A stretch of DNA of 46,750 nucleotides, from assembly GCF_004327285.1 (NCBI RefSeq), contig NZ_QJUI01000026.1:1-46750 (forward strand). The letters are read 5' to 3'. Source of the stretch: Phytopseudomonas daroniae (GTDB taxonomy: Bacteria > Pseudomonadota > Gammaproteobacteria > Pseudomonadales > Pseudomonadaceae). Each line of letters starts with the position of its first letter. Position 1 is the stretch's first letter. Under the pieces are notes generated by a model. That model was not told the origin of the DNA. It was given only the letters and a program-made list of their open reading frames with translations, and did not search any database. Shown here in pieces: positions 13,497 to 21,254 of the stretch. A program made the position numbers and the translations under genes.

Positions 13497-13541
13497 ATGC
13501 TTACCATTCCCTCCTTATATGATTACGTCATTCCTATATGA
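13497..13541 (+). CDS. possible leader peptide overlapping the rho start
   Basis: ATG at 13497 opens a 14-codon frame, MLTIPSLYDYVIPI, whose TGA at 13539-13541 overlaps the rho ATG at 13538 in an ATGA arrangement. No obvious Shine-Dalgarno precedes rho, which would fit translational coupling from this short frame. The leader itself also lacks a clear ribosome site, so it is a candidate only. E. coli rho has an unrelated leader peptide (rhoL). Confidence 0.35.
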   Translation: MLTIPSLYDYVIPI

Positions 13542-14797
13542 ATCTGACTGAACTCAAGCAAAAGCCAATTACCGAACTGCTGGAAATGGCCGAACAAATG
13601 GGCATCGAGAACATGGCCCGTTCGCGCAAGCAGGACGTGATCTTCTCGCTGTTGAAAAAACATTCCAAAGGCGGTGAGGAAATTTCCGGTGATGGCGTAC
13701 TGGAGATCCTCCAGGACGGCTTCGGCTTTTTGCGCAGCGCGGACGCCTCCTATCTCGCCGGCCCGGATGACATCTATGTCTCGCCGAGCCAGATCCGCCG
13801 CTTCAACCTGCGTACCGGTGACACCATCGTCGGCAAGATCCGCCCGCCGAAAGAAGGCGAGCGTTACTTCGCGTTGCTCAAGGTCGATACGATCAACTAC
13901 GACCGTCCGGAGAACGCCAAGAACAAGATACTGTTCGAGAACCTGACGCCGCTGTTCCCCAACGAGCGCCTGGTCATGGAGGCCGGTAATGGCTCCACCG
14001 AGGACATCACCGGCCGTGTGATCGACCTCTGCGCACCTATTGGCAAGGGCCAGCGCGGCCTGATCGTCGCTCCGCCGAAAGCGGGCAAGACCATCATGCT
14101 GCAGAACATCGCCTCGAACATCACGCGTAACAACCCCGATTGCCATCTGATCGTTCTGCTGATCGACGAGCGCCCGGAAGAAGTGACCGAGATGCAGCGC
14201 ACCGTGCGCGGTGAAGTGGTTGCGTCGACCTTCGACGAGCCGCCGACCCGTCACGTGCAGGTCGCCGAGATGGTGATCGAAAAGGCCAAGCGTCTGGTCG
14301 AGCACAAGAAGGATGTGGTCATCCTGCTCGACTCCATCACCCGCCTGGCGCGTGCCTACAACACCGTGATCCCGAGCTCCGGCAAGGTACTGACCGGTGG
14401 TGTCGACGCCCACGCCCTGGAGAAACCGAAGCGTTTCTTCGGTGCCGCGCGTAACATCGAAGAAGGCGGTTCGCTGACCATCATCGCTACCGCGCTGGTC
14501 GAAACCGGCTCGAAGATGGACGAAGTGATCTACGAAGAATTCAAGGGTACCGGCAACATGGAGCTGCCCCTGGATCGTCGTATCGCCGAGAAGCGCGTGT
14601 TCCCGGCCATCAACATCAACCGCGCCGGTACCCGTCGCGAAGAGTTGCTGACCGCCGAAGACGAGCTGCAGCGCATGTGGATTCTGCGCAAGCTGCTGCA
14701 CCCGATGGACGAGATCGCCGCCATCGAGTTCCTGATCGACAAGCTCAAGGCCACTAAAACCAACGACGAGTTCTTCATGTCCATGAAGCGCAAGTAA
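13538..14797 (+). CDS. rho: transcription termination factor Rho
   Basis: A hexameric RNA helicase that binds nascent C-rich RNA and releases RNA polymerase. The 419-residue product starts MNLTELKQKPITELLEMAEQ, and an OB-fold RNA-binding region follows at about 50-125 (DGFGFLRSADASYL). Walker A is APPKAGKT near 179-186, Walker B VVILLDSITRLARAYN lies near 260, and the Q and R loops are present. No ribosome site is visible before the start. Rho usually controls its own level through the leader; here that leader runs about 200 bases from the trxA terminator. Confidence 0.98.
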   Translation: MNLTELKQKPITELLEMAEQMGIENMARSRKQDVIFSLLKKHSKGGEEISGDGVLEILQDGFGFLRSADASYLAGPDDIYVSPSQIRRFNLRTGDTIVGKIRPPKEGERYFALLKVDTINYDRPENAKNKILFENLTPLFPNERLVMEAGNGSTEDITGRVIDLCAPIGKGQRGLIVAPPKAGKTIMLQNIASNITRNNPDCHLIVLLIDERPEEVTEMQRTVRGEVVASTFDEPPTRHVQVAEMVIEKAKRLVEHKKDVVILLDSITRLARAYNTVIPSSGKVLTGGVDAHALEKPKRFFGAARNIEEGGSLTIIATALVETGSKMDEVIYEEFKGTGNMELPLDRRIAEKRVFPAININRAGTRREELLTAEDELQRMWILRKLLHPMDEIAAIEFLIDKLKATKTNDEFFMSMKRK

Positions 14798-14813
14798 GGT
14801 CTGGTAGCAGTCC

Positions 14814-14837
14814 AAAAGCCGGGGAAACCCGGCTTTT
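14814..14837 (+). terminator. Rho-independent terminator of rho
   Basis: AAAAGCCGGG and CCCGGCTTTT form a perfect 10-bp stem around a GAAA tetraloop, ending in four T residues. It lies 17 bases after the rho stop. Confidence 0.92.
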
Positions 14838-14906
14838 GTCTGTCTGTAGTATCTGCAAGACCGACTTCGGCGCTAAACTTTGCGCCCCGATTCGAGAGGC
14901 TCCAGC

Positions 14907-16373
14907 ATGCAGTATCGCGACCTGCGCGACTTTATCCGCGGCCTGGAAGAGCGCGGCGAGCTCAAGCGCATTCAGGCGCCGGTGTCGCCGATCCTGGAAA
15001 TGACCGAGATCTGCGACCGCACCCTGCGCAAGGGTGGCCCGGCTCTGTTGTTCGAGAACCCCACTGGCCACGACGTGCCGGTACTCGGCAACCTGTTCGG
15101 TACGCCGAAGCGCGTGGCGCTGGGCATGGGCGCGGAGGAGGTGTCGGAGCTGCGTGAGATCGGCAAGCTGCTGGCGTTCCTCAAGGAGCCCGAACCGCCG
15201 AAGGGCCTGAAAGATGCCTGGAGCAAACTGCCGATCTTCAAGAAGGTCATCAGCATGGCGCCCAAGGTACTCAAGGATGCGCCCTGCCACGAAGTGATCG
15301 AGGAGGGCGACGACGTCGACCTCGGCAAGCTGCCGATCCAGCATTGCTGGCCGGGTGATGTGGCGCCGCTGATCACCTGGGGCCTGACGATTACCAAGGG
15401 CCCGAACAAGGAACGCCAGAACCTCGGTATCTATCGCCAGCAGGTCATTGGCCGCAACAAGGTGATCATGCGCTGGCTCAGCCATCGTGGCGGTGCGCTG
15501 GATTATCGCGAGTGGTGCGAGAAGCATCCGGGTAAGCCCTATCCCGTTTGCGTGGCCCTGGGCGCTGACCCGGCGACTATTCTCGGCGCGGTGACGCCGG
15601 TACCCGACAGCCTGTCCGAATACGCCTTCGCCGGCCTGTTGCGCGGTCATCGTACCGAACTGGTCAAGGCCATCGGCAATGACCTGCAGGTGCCGGCCAG
15701 TGCCGAAATCGTCCTCGAAGGCGTTATCCATCCGGGCGAGACTGCGCCGGAAGGGCCTTATGGCGATCACACCGGCTACTACAACGAGGTCGACACCTTC
15801 CCGGTGTTCACCATCGAGCGCATCACCCGCCGTCGCGATCCGATCTACCACTCGACCTACACCGGCCGTCCGCCGGACGAGCCGGCGATTCTCGGCGTGG
15901 CGCTGAACGAAGTGTTCGTGCCGATCCTGCAGAAGCAGTTCCCAGAGATCACCGACTTCTACCTGCCGCCGGAAGGCTGCTCCTACCGCATGGCGGTGGT
16001 GACCATGAAGAAGCAGTACCCCGGCCATGCCAAGCGCGTGATGCTCGGCGTGTGGTCGTTCCTGCGACAGTTCATGTATACCAAGTTCGTTATCGTCACC
16101 GACGACGACATCGATGCCCGCGACTGGAACGACGTGATCTGGGCCATTACCACGCGCATGGATCCCAAGCGCGACACGGTGATGATCGAGAACACGCCGA
16201 TCGACTATCTGGATTTCGCCTCGCCGATCTCCGGTCTTGGCTCGAAGATGGGCCTCGACGCCACCCACAAGTGGCCGGGCGAGACCAGTCGCGAGTGGGG
16301 GCGGGCGATCGTCAAGGACGATGCGGTCACGCGTCGTGTCGATGAAATCTGGAGCCAGTTGGGAATCGATTGA
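14907..16373 (+). CDS. ubiD: 3-octaprenyl-4-hydroxybenzoate decarboxylase UbiD
   Basis: This enzyme removes the carboxyl group of polyprenyl-4-hydroxybenzoate in ubiquinone synthesis, using the prenylated flavin made by UbiX. I chose ATG at 14907 because GAGAGG at 14894-14899 lies seven bases upstream. The product has 488 residues, as in E. coli. Conserved blocks include MQYRDLRDFIRGLEERGELK, the cofactor/metal region IGRNKVIMRWLSHRGGALDY and EGPYGDHTGYY. The reductase gene that follows starts within its stop codon. Confidence 0.96.
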   Translation: MQYRDLRDFIRGLEERGELKRIQAPVSPILEMTEICDRTLRKGGPALLFENPTGHDVPVLGNLFGTPKRVALGMGAEEVSELREIGKLLAFLKEPEPPKGLKDAWSKLPIFKKVISMAPKVLKDAPCHEVIEEGDDVDLGKLPIQHCWPGDVAPLITWGLTITKGPNKERQNLGIYRQQVIGRNKVIMRWLSHRGGALDYREWCEKHPGKPYPVCVALGADPATILGAVTPVPDSLSEYAFAGLLRGHRTELVKAIGNDLQVPASAEIVLEGVIHPGETAPEGPYGDHTGYYNEVDTFPVFTIERITRRRDPIYHSTYTGRPPDEPAILGVALNEVFVPILQKQFPEITDFYLPPEGCSYRMAVVTMKKQYPGHAKRVMLGVWSFLRQFMYTKFVIVTDDDIDARDWNDVIWAITTRMDPKRDTVMIENTPIDYLDFASPISGLGSKMGLDATHKWPGETSREWGRAIVKDDAVTRRVDEIWSQLGID

Positions 16374-17338
16374 TGAAGGTCACCCTGCAACCGTCCGGCG
16401 CGGTTCTCGATGTCGAAGCGGGCGAACGCATCCTCGATGCCGCCCGACGCCTCGGCTACACCTGCCCGCAAAGCTGTCGCAATGGCAATTGCCACGTGTG
16501 TGCGGCATTGCTGGTCGAAGGGCGCGTGCGCCAAGGCGATGCCGAACTCGATCATGGCGAGCTGTACACCTGCATCGCCGAACCGCTGGAAGACTGCGTG
16601 CTGCACTGGGATGGTGTGCTGGCGCCTGGTGAACTCGCGGTACGCAGCCTGGGCTGTCAGGTGCTGGCGTGCATCGATGCTGGTGGCGACGTCTGGCGCG
16701 TGCGCCTGCGTGCACCGGCCGGCAAGCCGCCGCGCTACCACGCCGGTCAGTATCTGCTGATCGAGCGTCGGGATGGCGAGAAGTCGGCGTTTTCCATGGC
16801 GTCTGCGCCCCAGGAAGGTCGCGATCTCGAACTGCATATCCTCGGCCGCGAAGCGAGTGCCCTGAACCTGCTGCAGCAACTGCGCGAGGAGAGCGTGGCG
16901 CGGGTGCAACTGCCGTTCGGCGATGCCCACCTGGCCGAGTTGCCGGACGGCCCGCTGGTGCTGATCGCCGCAGGCACCGGCATGGCGCAGATGCACAGCC
17001 TGATCGAGGAATGCCGTTCCCGAGGCTTCGAACACCCGGTACACCTGTACTGGGGGGCTCGTCGTCCGGAGGATTTCTACAGTTTGCCGCATTGGCAGGA
17101 GTGGCAGGCGCTGCCCAATCTGTTCCTGCACCAGGTGGTCAGCGACCAGTGTGGCTGGAAGGGCCGCTGTGGTCTGCTGCACGAAGCGATCCGCGAAGAT
17201 TTCGACGATCTTGGCGCGCTGCACGTCTATGCCAGCGGTTCGCCGAACATGGTATATGCAACGCTGGACGCACTGGTCGAGGCCGGGATGGATGCCCACC
17301 AGATGCGCGCCGACGTATTCGCCTATGCGCCTAGATAA
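16373..17338 (+). CDS. 2Fe-2S ferredoxin/flavin-NAD(P)H reductase fusion (CDP-6-deoxyglucoseen reductase-like)
   Basis: A 321-residue electron-transfer protein. Residues 1-85 form a plant-type ferredoxin with cluster cysteines at 35, 40, 43 and 67. Residues about 95-190 form the flavin barrel (motif FSMAS). The C-terminal half is the NAD(P)H domain, with LVLIAAGTGMAQMHSL. Such proteins are often named AscD-like, but this one need not act on sugars. Its ATG overlaps the ubiD stop by one base (TGATG), so the two are coupled. It may supply reduced flavin or electrons to UbiD/UbiX chemistry, which is inference. Confidence 0.88.
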   Translation: MKVTLQPSGAVLDVEAGERILDAARRLGYTCPQSCRNGNCHVCAALLVEGRVRQGDAELDHGELYTCIAEPLEDCVLHWDGVLAPGELAVRSLGCQVLACIDAGGDVWRVRLRAPAGKPPRYHAGQYLLIERRDGEKSAFSMASAPQEGRDLELHILGREASALNLLQQLREESVARVQLPFGDAHLAELPDGPLVLIAAGTGMAQMHSLIEECRSRGFEHPVHLYWGARRPEDFYSLPHWQEWQALPNLFLHQVVSDQCGWKGRCGLLHEAIREDFDDLGALHVYASGSPNMVYATLDALVEAGMDAHQMRADVFAYAPR

Positions 17339-17345
17339 GCGGCAA

Positions 17346-17415
17346 GCCACAAGCTACAAGCTGCAAGTAAGAGCACCTATGCTTTGTCTTGTAGCTTGTA
17401 GCTTGTAGCTTGTAG
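17346..17415. repeat. heptamer-built inverted repeat, likely bidirectional terminator
   Basis: The right arm has four tandem copies of CTTGTAG (17388-17415). The left arm has degenerate reverse complements (CCACAAG, CTACAAG, CTGCAAG) at about 17346-17367. The arms can pair into a long hairpin. It fills the gap between two converging genes and has a relative at 43773-43849. Confidence 0.75.
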
Positions 17416-17420
17416 CTGCT

Positions 17421-18398
17421 TTAGCGCACCTGGATCACTAGCTTGCCCACTGCCCGGCGTTCGGACAGGGCGGTGATCGCCTCACCGGCCCGCTCCAGGG
17501 GGTAGGTCTGCGACACCAGCGGCTTGACCTTGCCCTCGGCATGCCAGGCGAACAACTGGCCGAAATTGGCGGCGTTTTCGGCTGGCTGGCGTTGCGCGAA
17601 GGCGCCCCAGAACACGCCAACCACCGCGGCGCCCTTGAGCAGCATCAGGTTCACCGGCAGCTCCGGGATGCGCCCGCTGGCGAAACCGACGACCAGCAGG
17701 CGGCCGTTCCAGGCGATGCTGCGCGCTGCCTGGTCGAACAGGTCGCCGCCGACCGGGTCAACGATCACATCGGCGCCCTGGCCATTGGTCAGGCGCTTCA
17801 CTTCCTCCTTGAGGTTCTGCGTGCCGTAGTCGATCAGCTCATCGGCGCCAGCCTGTTTGGCGATTTCCAGCTTGGCGGCGCTGCTTGCGGCGGCGATTAC
17901 CCGGGCGCCCATGGCCTTGCCGATCTCGATCGCAGCCAGGCCAACACCCCCGGATGCACCGAGTACCAACAGGGTTTCGCCTGCTAGCAGCCCGGCGCGA
18001 TGCTTGAGTGCATGCATCGAGGTGCCGTAGGTCATGCCGAAGGCTGCTGCGCTGACGAAATCCATGCTGTCGGGCATCGGCAGTACGTTGTAGGCGGGCA
18101 CCGCGACCTGCTCGGCGAAGCCGCCCCAGCCGGTCAGCGCCATGACCCGATCGCCGGCCTGCAGATGGGTAACCTTGTCGCCAACCGCACTGATCACGCC
18201 GGCCACTTCACCACCGGGCGCAAAGGGCAAAGGCGGCTTGAACTGGTATTTGCCTTCGATGATCAGGGTGTCGGGAAAATTCACGCCAGCGGCCTGAACC
18301 TCGATCAATACTTCGTTACCCTTCGGGTACGGGCTATCGATGTCTTCCAGTACCAGGGTTCCGTCGGGGCCGAAGGCCTTGCACAGCAATGCTTTCAT
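17421..18398 (-). CDS. zinc-independent NADPH:quinone oxidoreductase
   Basis: A medium-chain dehydrogenase/reductase of 325 residues, of the quinone oxidoreductase branch. It has the N-terminal GroES-like domain with AAGVNFPDTLIIEGKYQ, which lacks the zinc cysteines, and a Rossmann motif LGASGGVGLAAIEIGKAMGA. The start MKALLCKAFG at 18398 has an exceptionally complete ribosome site, AGGAGGTGATC, directly upstream. The reading frame can be extended 29 codons, but that has no support. Probable role: reduction of quinones or enones in the cytosol. Confidence 0.9.
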   Translation of the reverse strand: MKALLCKAFGPDGTLVLEDIDSPYPKGNEVLIEVQAAGVNFPDTLIIEGKYQFKPPLPFAPGGEVAGVISAVGDKVTHLQAGDRVMALTGWGGFAEQVAVPAYNVLPMPDSMDFVSAAAFGMTYGTSMHALKHRAGLLAGETLLVLGASGGVGLAAIEIGKAMGARVIAAASSAAKLEIAKQAGADELIDYGTQNLKEEVKRLTNGQGADVIVDPVGGDLFDQAARSIAWNGRLLVVGFASGRIPELPVNLMLLKGAAVVGVFWGAFAQRQPAENAANFGQLFAWHAEGKVKPLVSQTYPLERAGEAITALSERRAVGKLVIQVR

Positions 18399-18540
18399 CG
18401 TGATCACCTCCTGTTTCCCGCAGTCTAGGAGGAGGGGCGCCAGGGTCAACGAGCATCGCTGGCCCTGATGGGCTTCCATAAGCATTGGGATCCGTCGCAG
18501 GCGTTGCTATGCTTGTCGGTAATCCAATGGAGATTGCCTT

Positions 18541-18954
18541 GTGAAAACCCTCATCACGCTTTTGCTTGCCTGCGCGCTGTCGATCCCGGCTTTCGCCAAT
18601 GAGGAAAGGAAGGAAGGTGAGGGCGCCGCCTCTCAGGTGATCTACCACAGCCTGACGCCAGCATTGGTCGGTAACTTCGGCGCCGGCCCGAAGCTCAAAT
18701 ACTATAAGGCTGACGTTGCCCTGCGGGTCTCCGGCGCCGAGGCCGAGGCCAAGGTCACCCACCATGAGCCGCTGATCCGTAATCAGTTGGTGATGCTGTT
18801 TTCCCAGCAGACCGAAGAGAGCCTGGCTACGCCCGACGCCAAGGAAACGCTGCGCCAGGAAGCCCTCAAGCAGGTACAGCAGGTGCTCAGCGATGAAGAA
18901 GGCCGGCCGCTGGTCGAGGATCTGCTGTTCAACAACCTGATTCTGCAGGGCTGA
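18541..18954 (+). CDS. FliL-like secreted/membrane protein
   Basis: A 137-residue protein with an N-terminal signal peptide (MKTLITLLLACALSIPAFA). The domain that follows resembles the periplasmic part of FliL, with YHSLTPALVGNFGAGPKLKYYKADVALRV and a C-terminal helix ending LLFNNLILQ. No flagellar genes are near, so it may act in another stator-like or envelope context. The start is GTG at 18541 with GGAG about nine bases upstream. Its TGA directly abuts the stop of the converging EVE gene with no base between. Confidence 0.8.
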   Translation: MKTLITLLLACALSIPAFANEERKEGEGAASQVIYHSLTPALVGNFGAGPKLKYYKADVALRVSGAEAEAKVTHHEPLIRNQLVMLFSQQTEESLATPDAKETLRQEALKQVQQVLSDEEGRPLVEDLLFNNLILQG

Positions 18955-19404
18955 TCAGCGCAGCAGCAGGATCGCTGTCCACTGCGCTTCGGTAACGGGC
19001 ATCACCGATAAGCGGCTGCCCTTCTGTACCAACGCCAACTCCTGTAACGCACCCTGAGCTTTCAACTCGGCCAGTGGGATGACGCGCGTGAAGGCCTCGA
19101 CGAATGCCACGTCGATGGCCGTCCAGGGATTCTTTTCCGCGCTGGCCTTGGCATCGAAATAGTGACTCTTTGAATCCAGCGCGGCTGGGTCTGGATAGGG
19201 GCTGCCTTCGATGCGGGCGATTCCGGCTACCCCAGGCTGCGGGCAGCTCGAATGATAGAAAAGGAACTGATCGCCGTCCTGCATGCTGCGGATGAAGTTG
19301 CGTGCCTGGTAGTTGCGCACACCATCCCAGCGCGTCTTGCCCAACTGCTGCAGGTCGTGGATGGAAAGTTCGTCGGGTTCGGATTTCATCAGCCAATAGG
19401 GCAT
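18955..19404 (-). CDS. EVE domain protein
   Basis: A 149-residue soluble protein made of a single EVE domain, a PUA-like fold that recognises modified bases in DNA or RNA. Family hallmarks are the N-terminal YWLMKSEPDELSIHDL, WDGVRNYQARNF near 27-38, GDQFLFYHSS near 44-53 and GSPYPDPAALD. Relatives include human THYN1. Whether this one reads modified DNA, RNA or another ligand is unknown. A GAGAG ribosome site precedes the ATG. Confidence 0.92.
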   Translation of the reverse strand: MPYWLMKSEPDELSIHDLQQLGKTRWDGVRNYQARNFIRSMQDGDQFLFYHSSCPQPGVAGIARIEGSPYPDPAALDSKSHYFDAKASAEKNPWTAIDVAFVEAFTRVIPLAELKAQGALQELALVQKGSRLSVMPVTEAQWTAILLLR

Positions 19405-19527
19405 GAACTTTGCTCTCTCGGATCAGGGCGGTGAGCGTGTGCCTGTCGGCTGCGCTCGAATGCGAAGGGATAATCGCTGAAATATATCTTGTCAGTCCCG
19501 GACGATTGTTCCGTGGGGAGTTGTTAC

Positions 19528-19668
19528 ATGAGGCGAAAACCGGATCTATTGTGGGTGCTGGTGGTGGTGTTCACCCTGGGCATGGTGACCACCGGGTATA
19601 CACAAAGCCAGTGGCAGCAAGGCTCTCAGCTGTCGACCAGCGTTCAGCCGGGTATCAGCGGGCGTTAG
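19528..19668 (+). CDS. 46-residue single-pass membrane peptide
   Basis: A small gene: ATG at 19528, TAG at 19666-19668, with a strong Shine-Dalgarno GGGGAG at 19515-19520. The product starts MRRKPDLLWVLVVVFTLGM. Two arginines and a lysine precede one hydrophobic helix at about 7-23, and a polar Gln/Ser tail follows, so the N-terminus probably faces the cytosol. Its end overlaps the converging cyclo-ligase gene by 4 bases. I do not recognise a function; the good ribosome site and membrane-protein pattern argue that it is real. Confidence 0.7.
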   Translation: MRRKPDLLWVLVVVFTLGMVTTGYTQSQWQQGSQLSTSVQPGISGR

Positions 19669-20261
19669 TACCAGCCTCTATCGGTAACCGTGGCATCCAG
19701 CGGTATGTCCCAGCTTGCCATGGGCAGTCGATCGACTTGCTGACAACCGTGAGCCAGCCCCAGCAGTGTCGGTTTGTGCCAATTATTGCGCCTTGCGCGA
19801 TAGGCAAGGCTGCGGTCGTAGAAACCGCCGCCCATCCCGAGTCGGCCGCCGTGGCGATCGAAACCCACCAGTGGCAGGAGAATCAGATCCAGTGCCCAGA
19901 CCTTGCGCTGGCGCTTGTTGTCGCGCCGAGGTTCAGGGATACCGAAGCGGTTGCCTGCCAGCCCCTCGTGCACGTCGATGCGCTGAAACACCATGCTGGT
20001 GCGCGGCCAGGATTTCAGTACGGGCAGATAGACCTGCTTGCCGCGGGCGTGAGCAGCAGCGATCAGCAGGTGCGGATCGATTTCCCCGTCATTGGCCAGG
20101 TACAGTGCAATATGTCGGGCGCGGCGAAACAGCGGATGCTGGGCCAACTGGCGATACAGCGCCTGGGCGGCATTTCGCTGTGCCGCTGGCGTCAGCGCCC
20201 GACGTTGCTGGCGCAGTTTGCGGCGCAGCTGGGGGCGTGTTAGGTCGTTGGCGTCGATCAT
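19665..20261 (-). CDS. ygfA: 5-formyltetrahydrofolate cyclo-ligase
   Basis: Converts 5-formyl-THF to 5,10-methenyl-THF using ATP, recycling an otherwise inhibitory folate. The 198-residue product starts at ATG 20261 (MIDANDLTRPQLRRKLR). It shows the family's NDGEIDPHLL segment, the ATP-binding RLGMGGGFYDR near 138-148 and LGLAHGCQQ. It lies downstream of the 6S RNA on the same strand, the ssrS-ygfA order seen in E. coli. No Shine-Dalgarno is evident. Confidence 0.95.
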   Translation of the reverse strand: MIDANDLTRPQLRRKLRQQRRALTPAAQRNAAQALYRQLAQHPLFRRARHIALYLANDGEIDPHLLIAAAHARGKQVYLPVLKSWPRTSMVFQRIDVHEGLAGNRFGIPEPRRDNKRQRKVWALDLILLPLVGFDRHGGRLGMGGGFYDRSLAYRARRNNWHKPTLLGLAHGCQQVDRLPMASWDIPLDATVTDRGWY

Positions 20262-20331
20262 GGGCAGGCAGAAAAGTTGTCGGCAGCGACTTCCGACATC
20301 GCCTGCGACGCCCCGCGGCAATGGCAGGCAA

Positions 20332-20368
20332 TAAAAAGCCCACTGCCAGCGTAAGCCAGCAACGGGCT
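20332..20368 (-). terminator. intrinsic terminator after 6S RNA
   Basis: On the minus strand, a 14-bp stem (20355-20368 with 20337-20350, four wobble pairs) closes a TTAC loop and is followed by a run of T residues. It should end the 6S transcript and separate it from ygfA, at least partly. Confidence 0.8.
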
Positions 20369-20376
20369 ATGAATTG

Positions 20377-20555
20377 TGACTCCCCAGCATGCCGCTGTCG
20401 GTTTAGCCCTTGAACCCGAAAGTTCAAGGTGGAGGTTGCAGGAAACCTTAAGGCTTTCCGTCGAGCGGACATGCACACCGGCCTCAACTGACAACCCCCA
20501 GGGTTGTGCGTATCGGCTCAGGGACATCACCAACTGGCGCACACTCCAGGGAGCC
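20377..20555 (-). ncRNA. ssrS: 6S RNA
   Basis: This RNA sequesters sigma-70 RNA polymerase in stationary phase. On the minus strand the sequence contains the conserved 6S blocks GTCCCTGAGCCGATA, GAAAGCCTTAAGG, CCTTGAACTTTCGGGTTCAAG and GACAGCGGCATG. The 5' end (GGCTCCC) can pair with the 3' end (GGGGAGTC) to form the closing stem. The position between zapA and ygfA is the conserved one. Ends are set from the -10 box and the closing stem, giving about 179 nt. Confidence 0.93.
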
Positions 20556-20561
20556 GCGGCC

Positions 20562-20567
20562 AGTATA
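20562..20567 (-). promoter_or_regulatory. -10 box of the 6S RNA promoter
   Basis: TATACT on the minus strand, seven bases before the inferred 6S 5' end. No good -35 is visible: CTGACC 19 bases upstream is the nearest candidate and overlaps the end of zapA. Confidence 0.6.
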
Positions 20568-20588
20568 ACGCAAAGTGACGACCGTTGG

Positions 20589-20903
20589 TCAGACGCCACG
20601 GCCATCGGCATCATCAGCCAGGGCATTGTCGACACGGCCAAGCAGATCACGCACATGATCACGGGTCGTGGTGGCCTGCTGATCCAGGTGCTGCTGTTTG
20701 TGCAGCAAATCATGGGTGATGTTCAGCGCGGCCATCACGGCAACGCGGTCGGCACCGATCACTTTGCCGCCGCTGCGGATCTCACGCATCTTGCCGTCCA
20801 GGTAACGGGCGGCATTCTGCAGGTTGCTCCGCTCATCTGCAGGGCAGGCGATGCAATATTCTTTGTCCAGAATCTGGACGGTAACGGTATTCGATTGGGT
20901 CAT
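20589..20903 (-). CDS. zapA: cell division protein ZapA
   Basis: A 104-residue FtsZ-binding protein that bundles protofilaments and stabilises the division ring. The N-terminal beta domain has VTVQILDKEYCIACPADE, and the long C-terminal helix forms a coiled coil. Its ATG overlaps the stop of the upstream coiled-coil gene (ATGA), so the two are translated together. The 6S RNA promoter begins at its 3' end. Confidence 0.95.
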   Translation of the reverse strand: MTQSNTVTVQILDKEYCIACPADERSNLQNAARYLDGKMREIRSGGKVIGADRVAVMAALNITHDLLHKQQHLDQQATTTRDHVRDLLGRVDNALADDADGRGV

Positions 20904-21109
20904 GAGTCCTGCTCCAGGGCTTTGAGGCGCGAAATCATCGATTCGACCTTATGCCGGGCCATTTCGTTCTTTTCGATCAGATGAGCGCGTTCTTCACGCC
21001 AAGCCTGTTCGCTCTCCAACAAGAGGCGGTTGTGTGCCTTGAGTCGCTCGACGCGCTGGATCAGCAACTCCAGCTTGGCCGTTAGGGCGTGTAGATCGGC
21101 GTCTTCCAT
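20900..21109 (-). CDS. small coiled-coil protein (TIGR02449 type) upstream of zapA
   Basis: A 69-residue protein starting MEDADLHALTAKLELLIQRV. It is nearly all helix with heptad leucines and charged residues, a short coiled coil. I chose the ATG at 21109; a longer frame to 21220 has no coiled-coil or ribosome-site support. It matches the small TIGR02449 family, which precedes zapA in pseudomonads and is analogous in position and style to ZapB. A role in division is inferred from that coupling. Confidence 0.8.
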   Translation of the reverse strand: MEDADLHALTAKLELLIQRVERLKAHNRLLLESEQAWREERAHLIEKNEMARHKVESMISRLKALEQDS

Positions 21110-21254
21110 TGGCTCTCGCTTTGGCAGGGTTGTCCAGGATATATAGGCTCGGCGGCAGATAGGTGCAAACCCGCTGATGGTCTTGGCGCGTCTGCCGGTG
21201 CTAGGATACAAGGCCTCCATTCTAGTGATTGCGCCTCTTGGCGCCTAGTGATCG

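Noticed and set aside
13523..14815. Long open frame (about 430 codons) antisense to rho
   Set aside because: High-GC genes commonly leave long open antisense frames. The predicted product has no family resemblance, and rho on the other strand is certain.
17339..17420. CRISPR-like array from short tandem repeats
   Set aside because: The units are 7 bp with no spacers and form an inverted pair, so this is a hairpin repeat.
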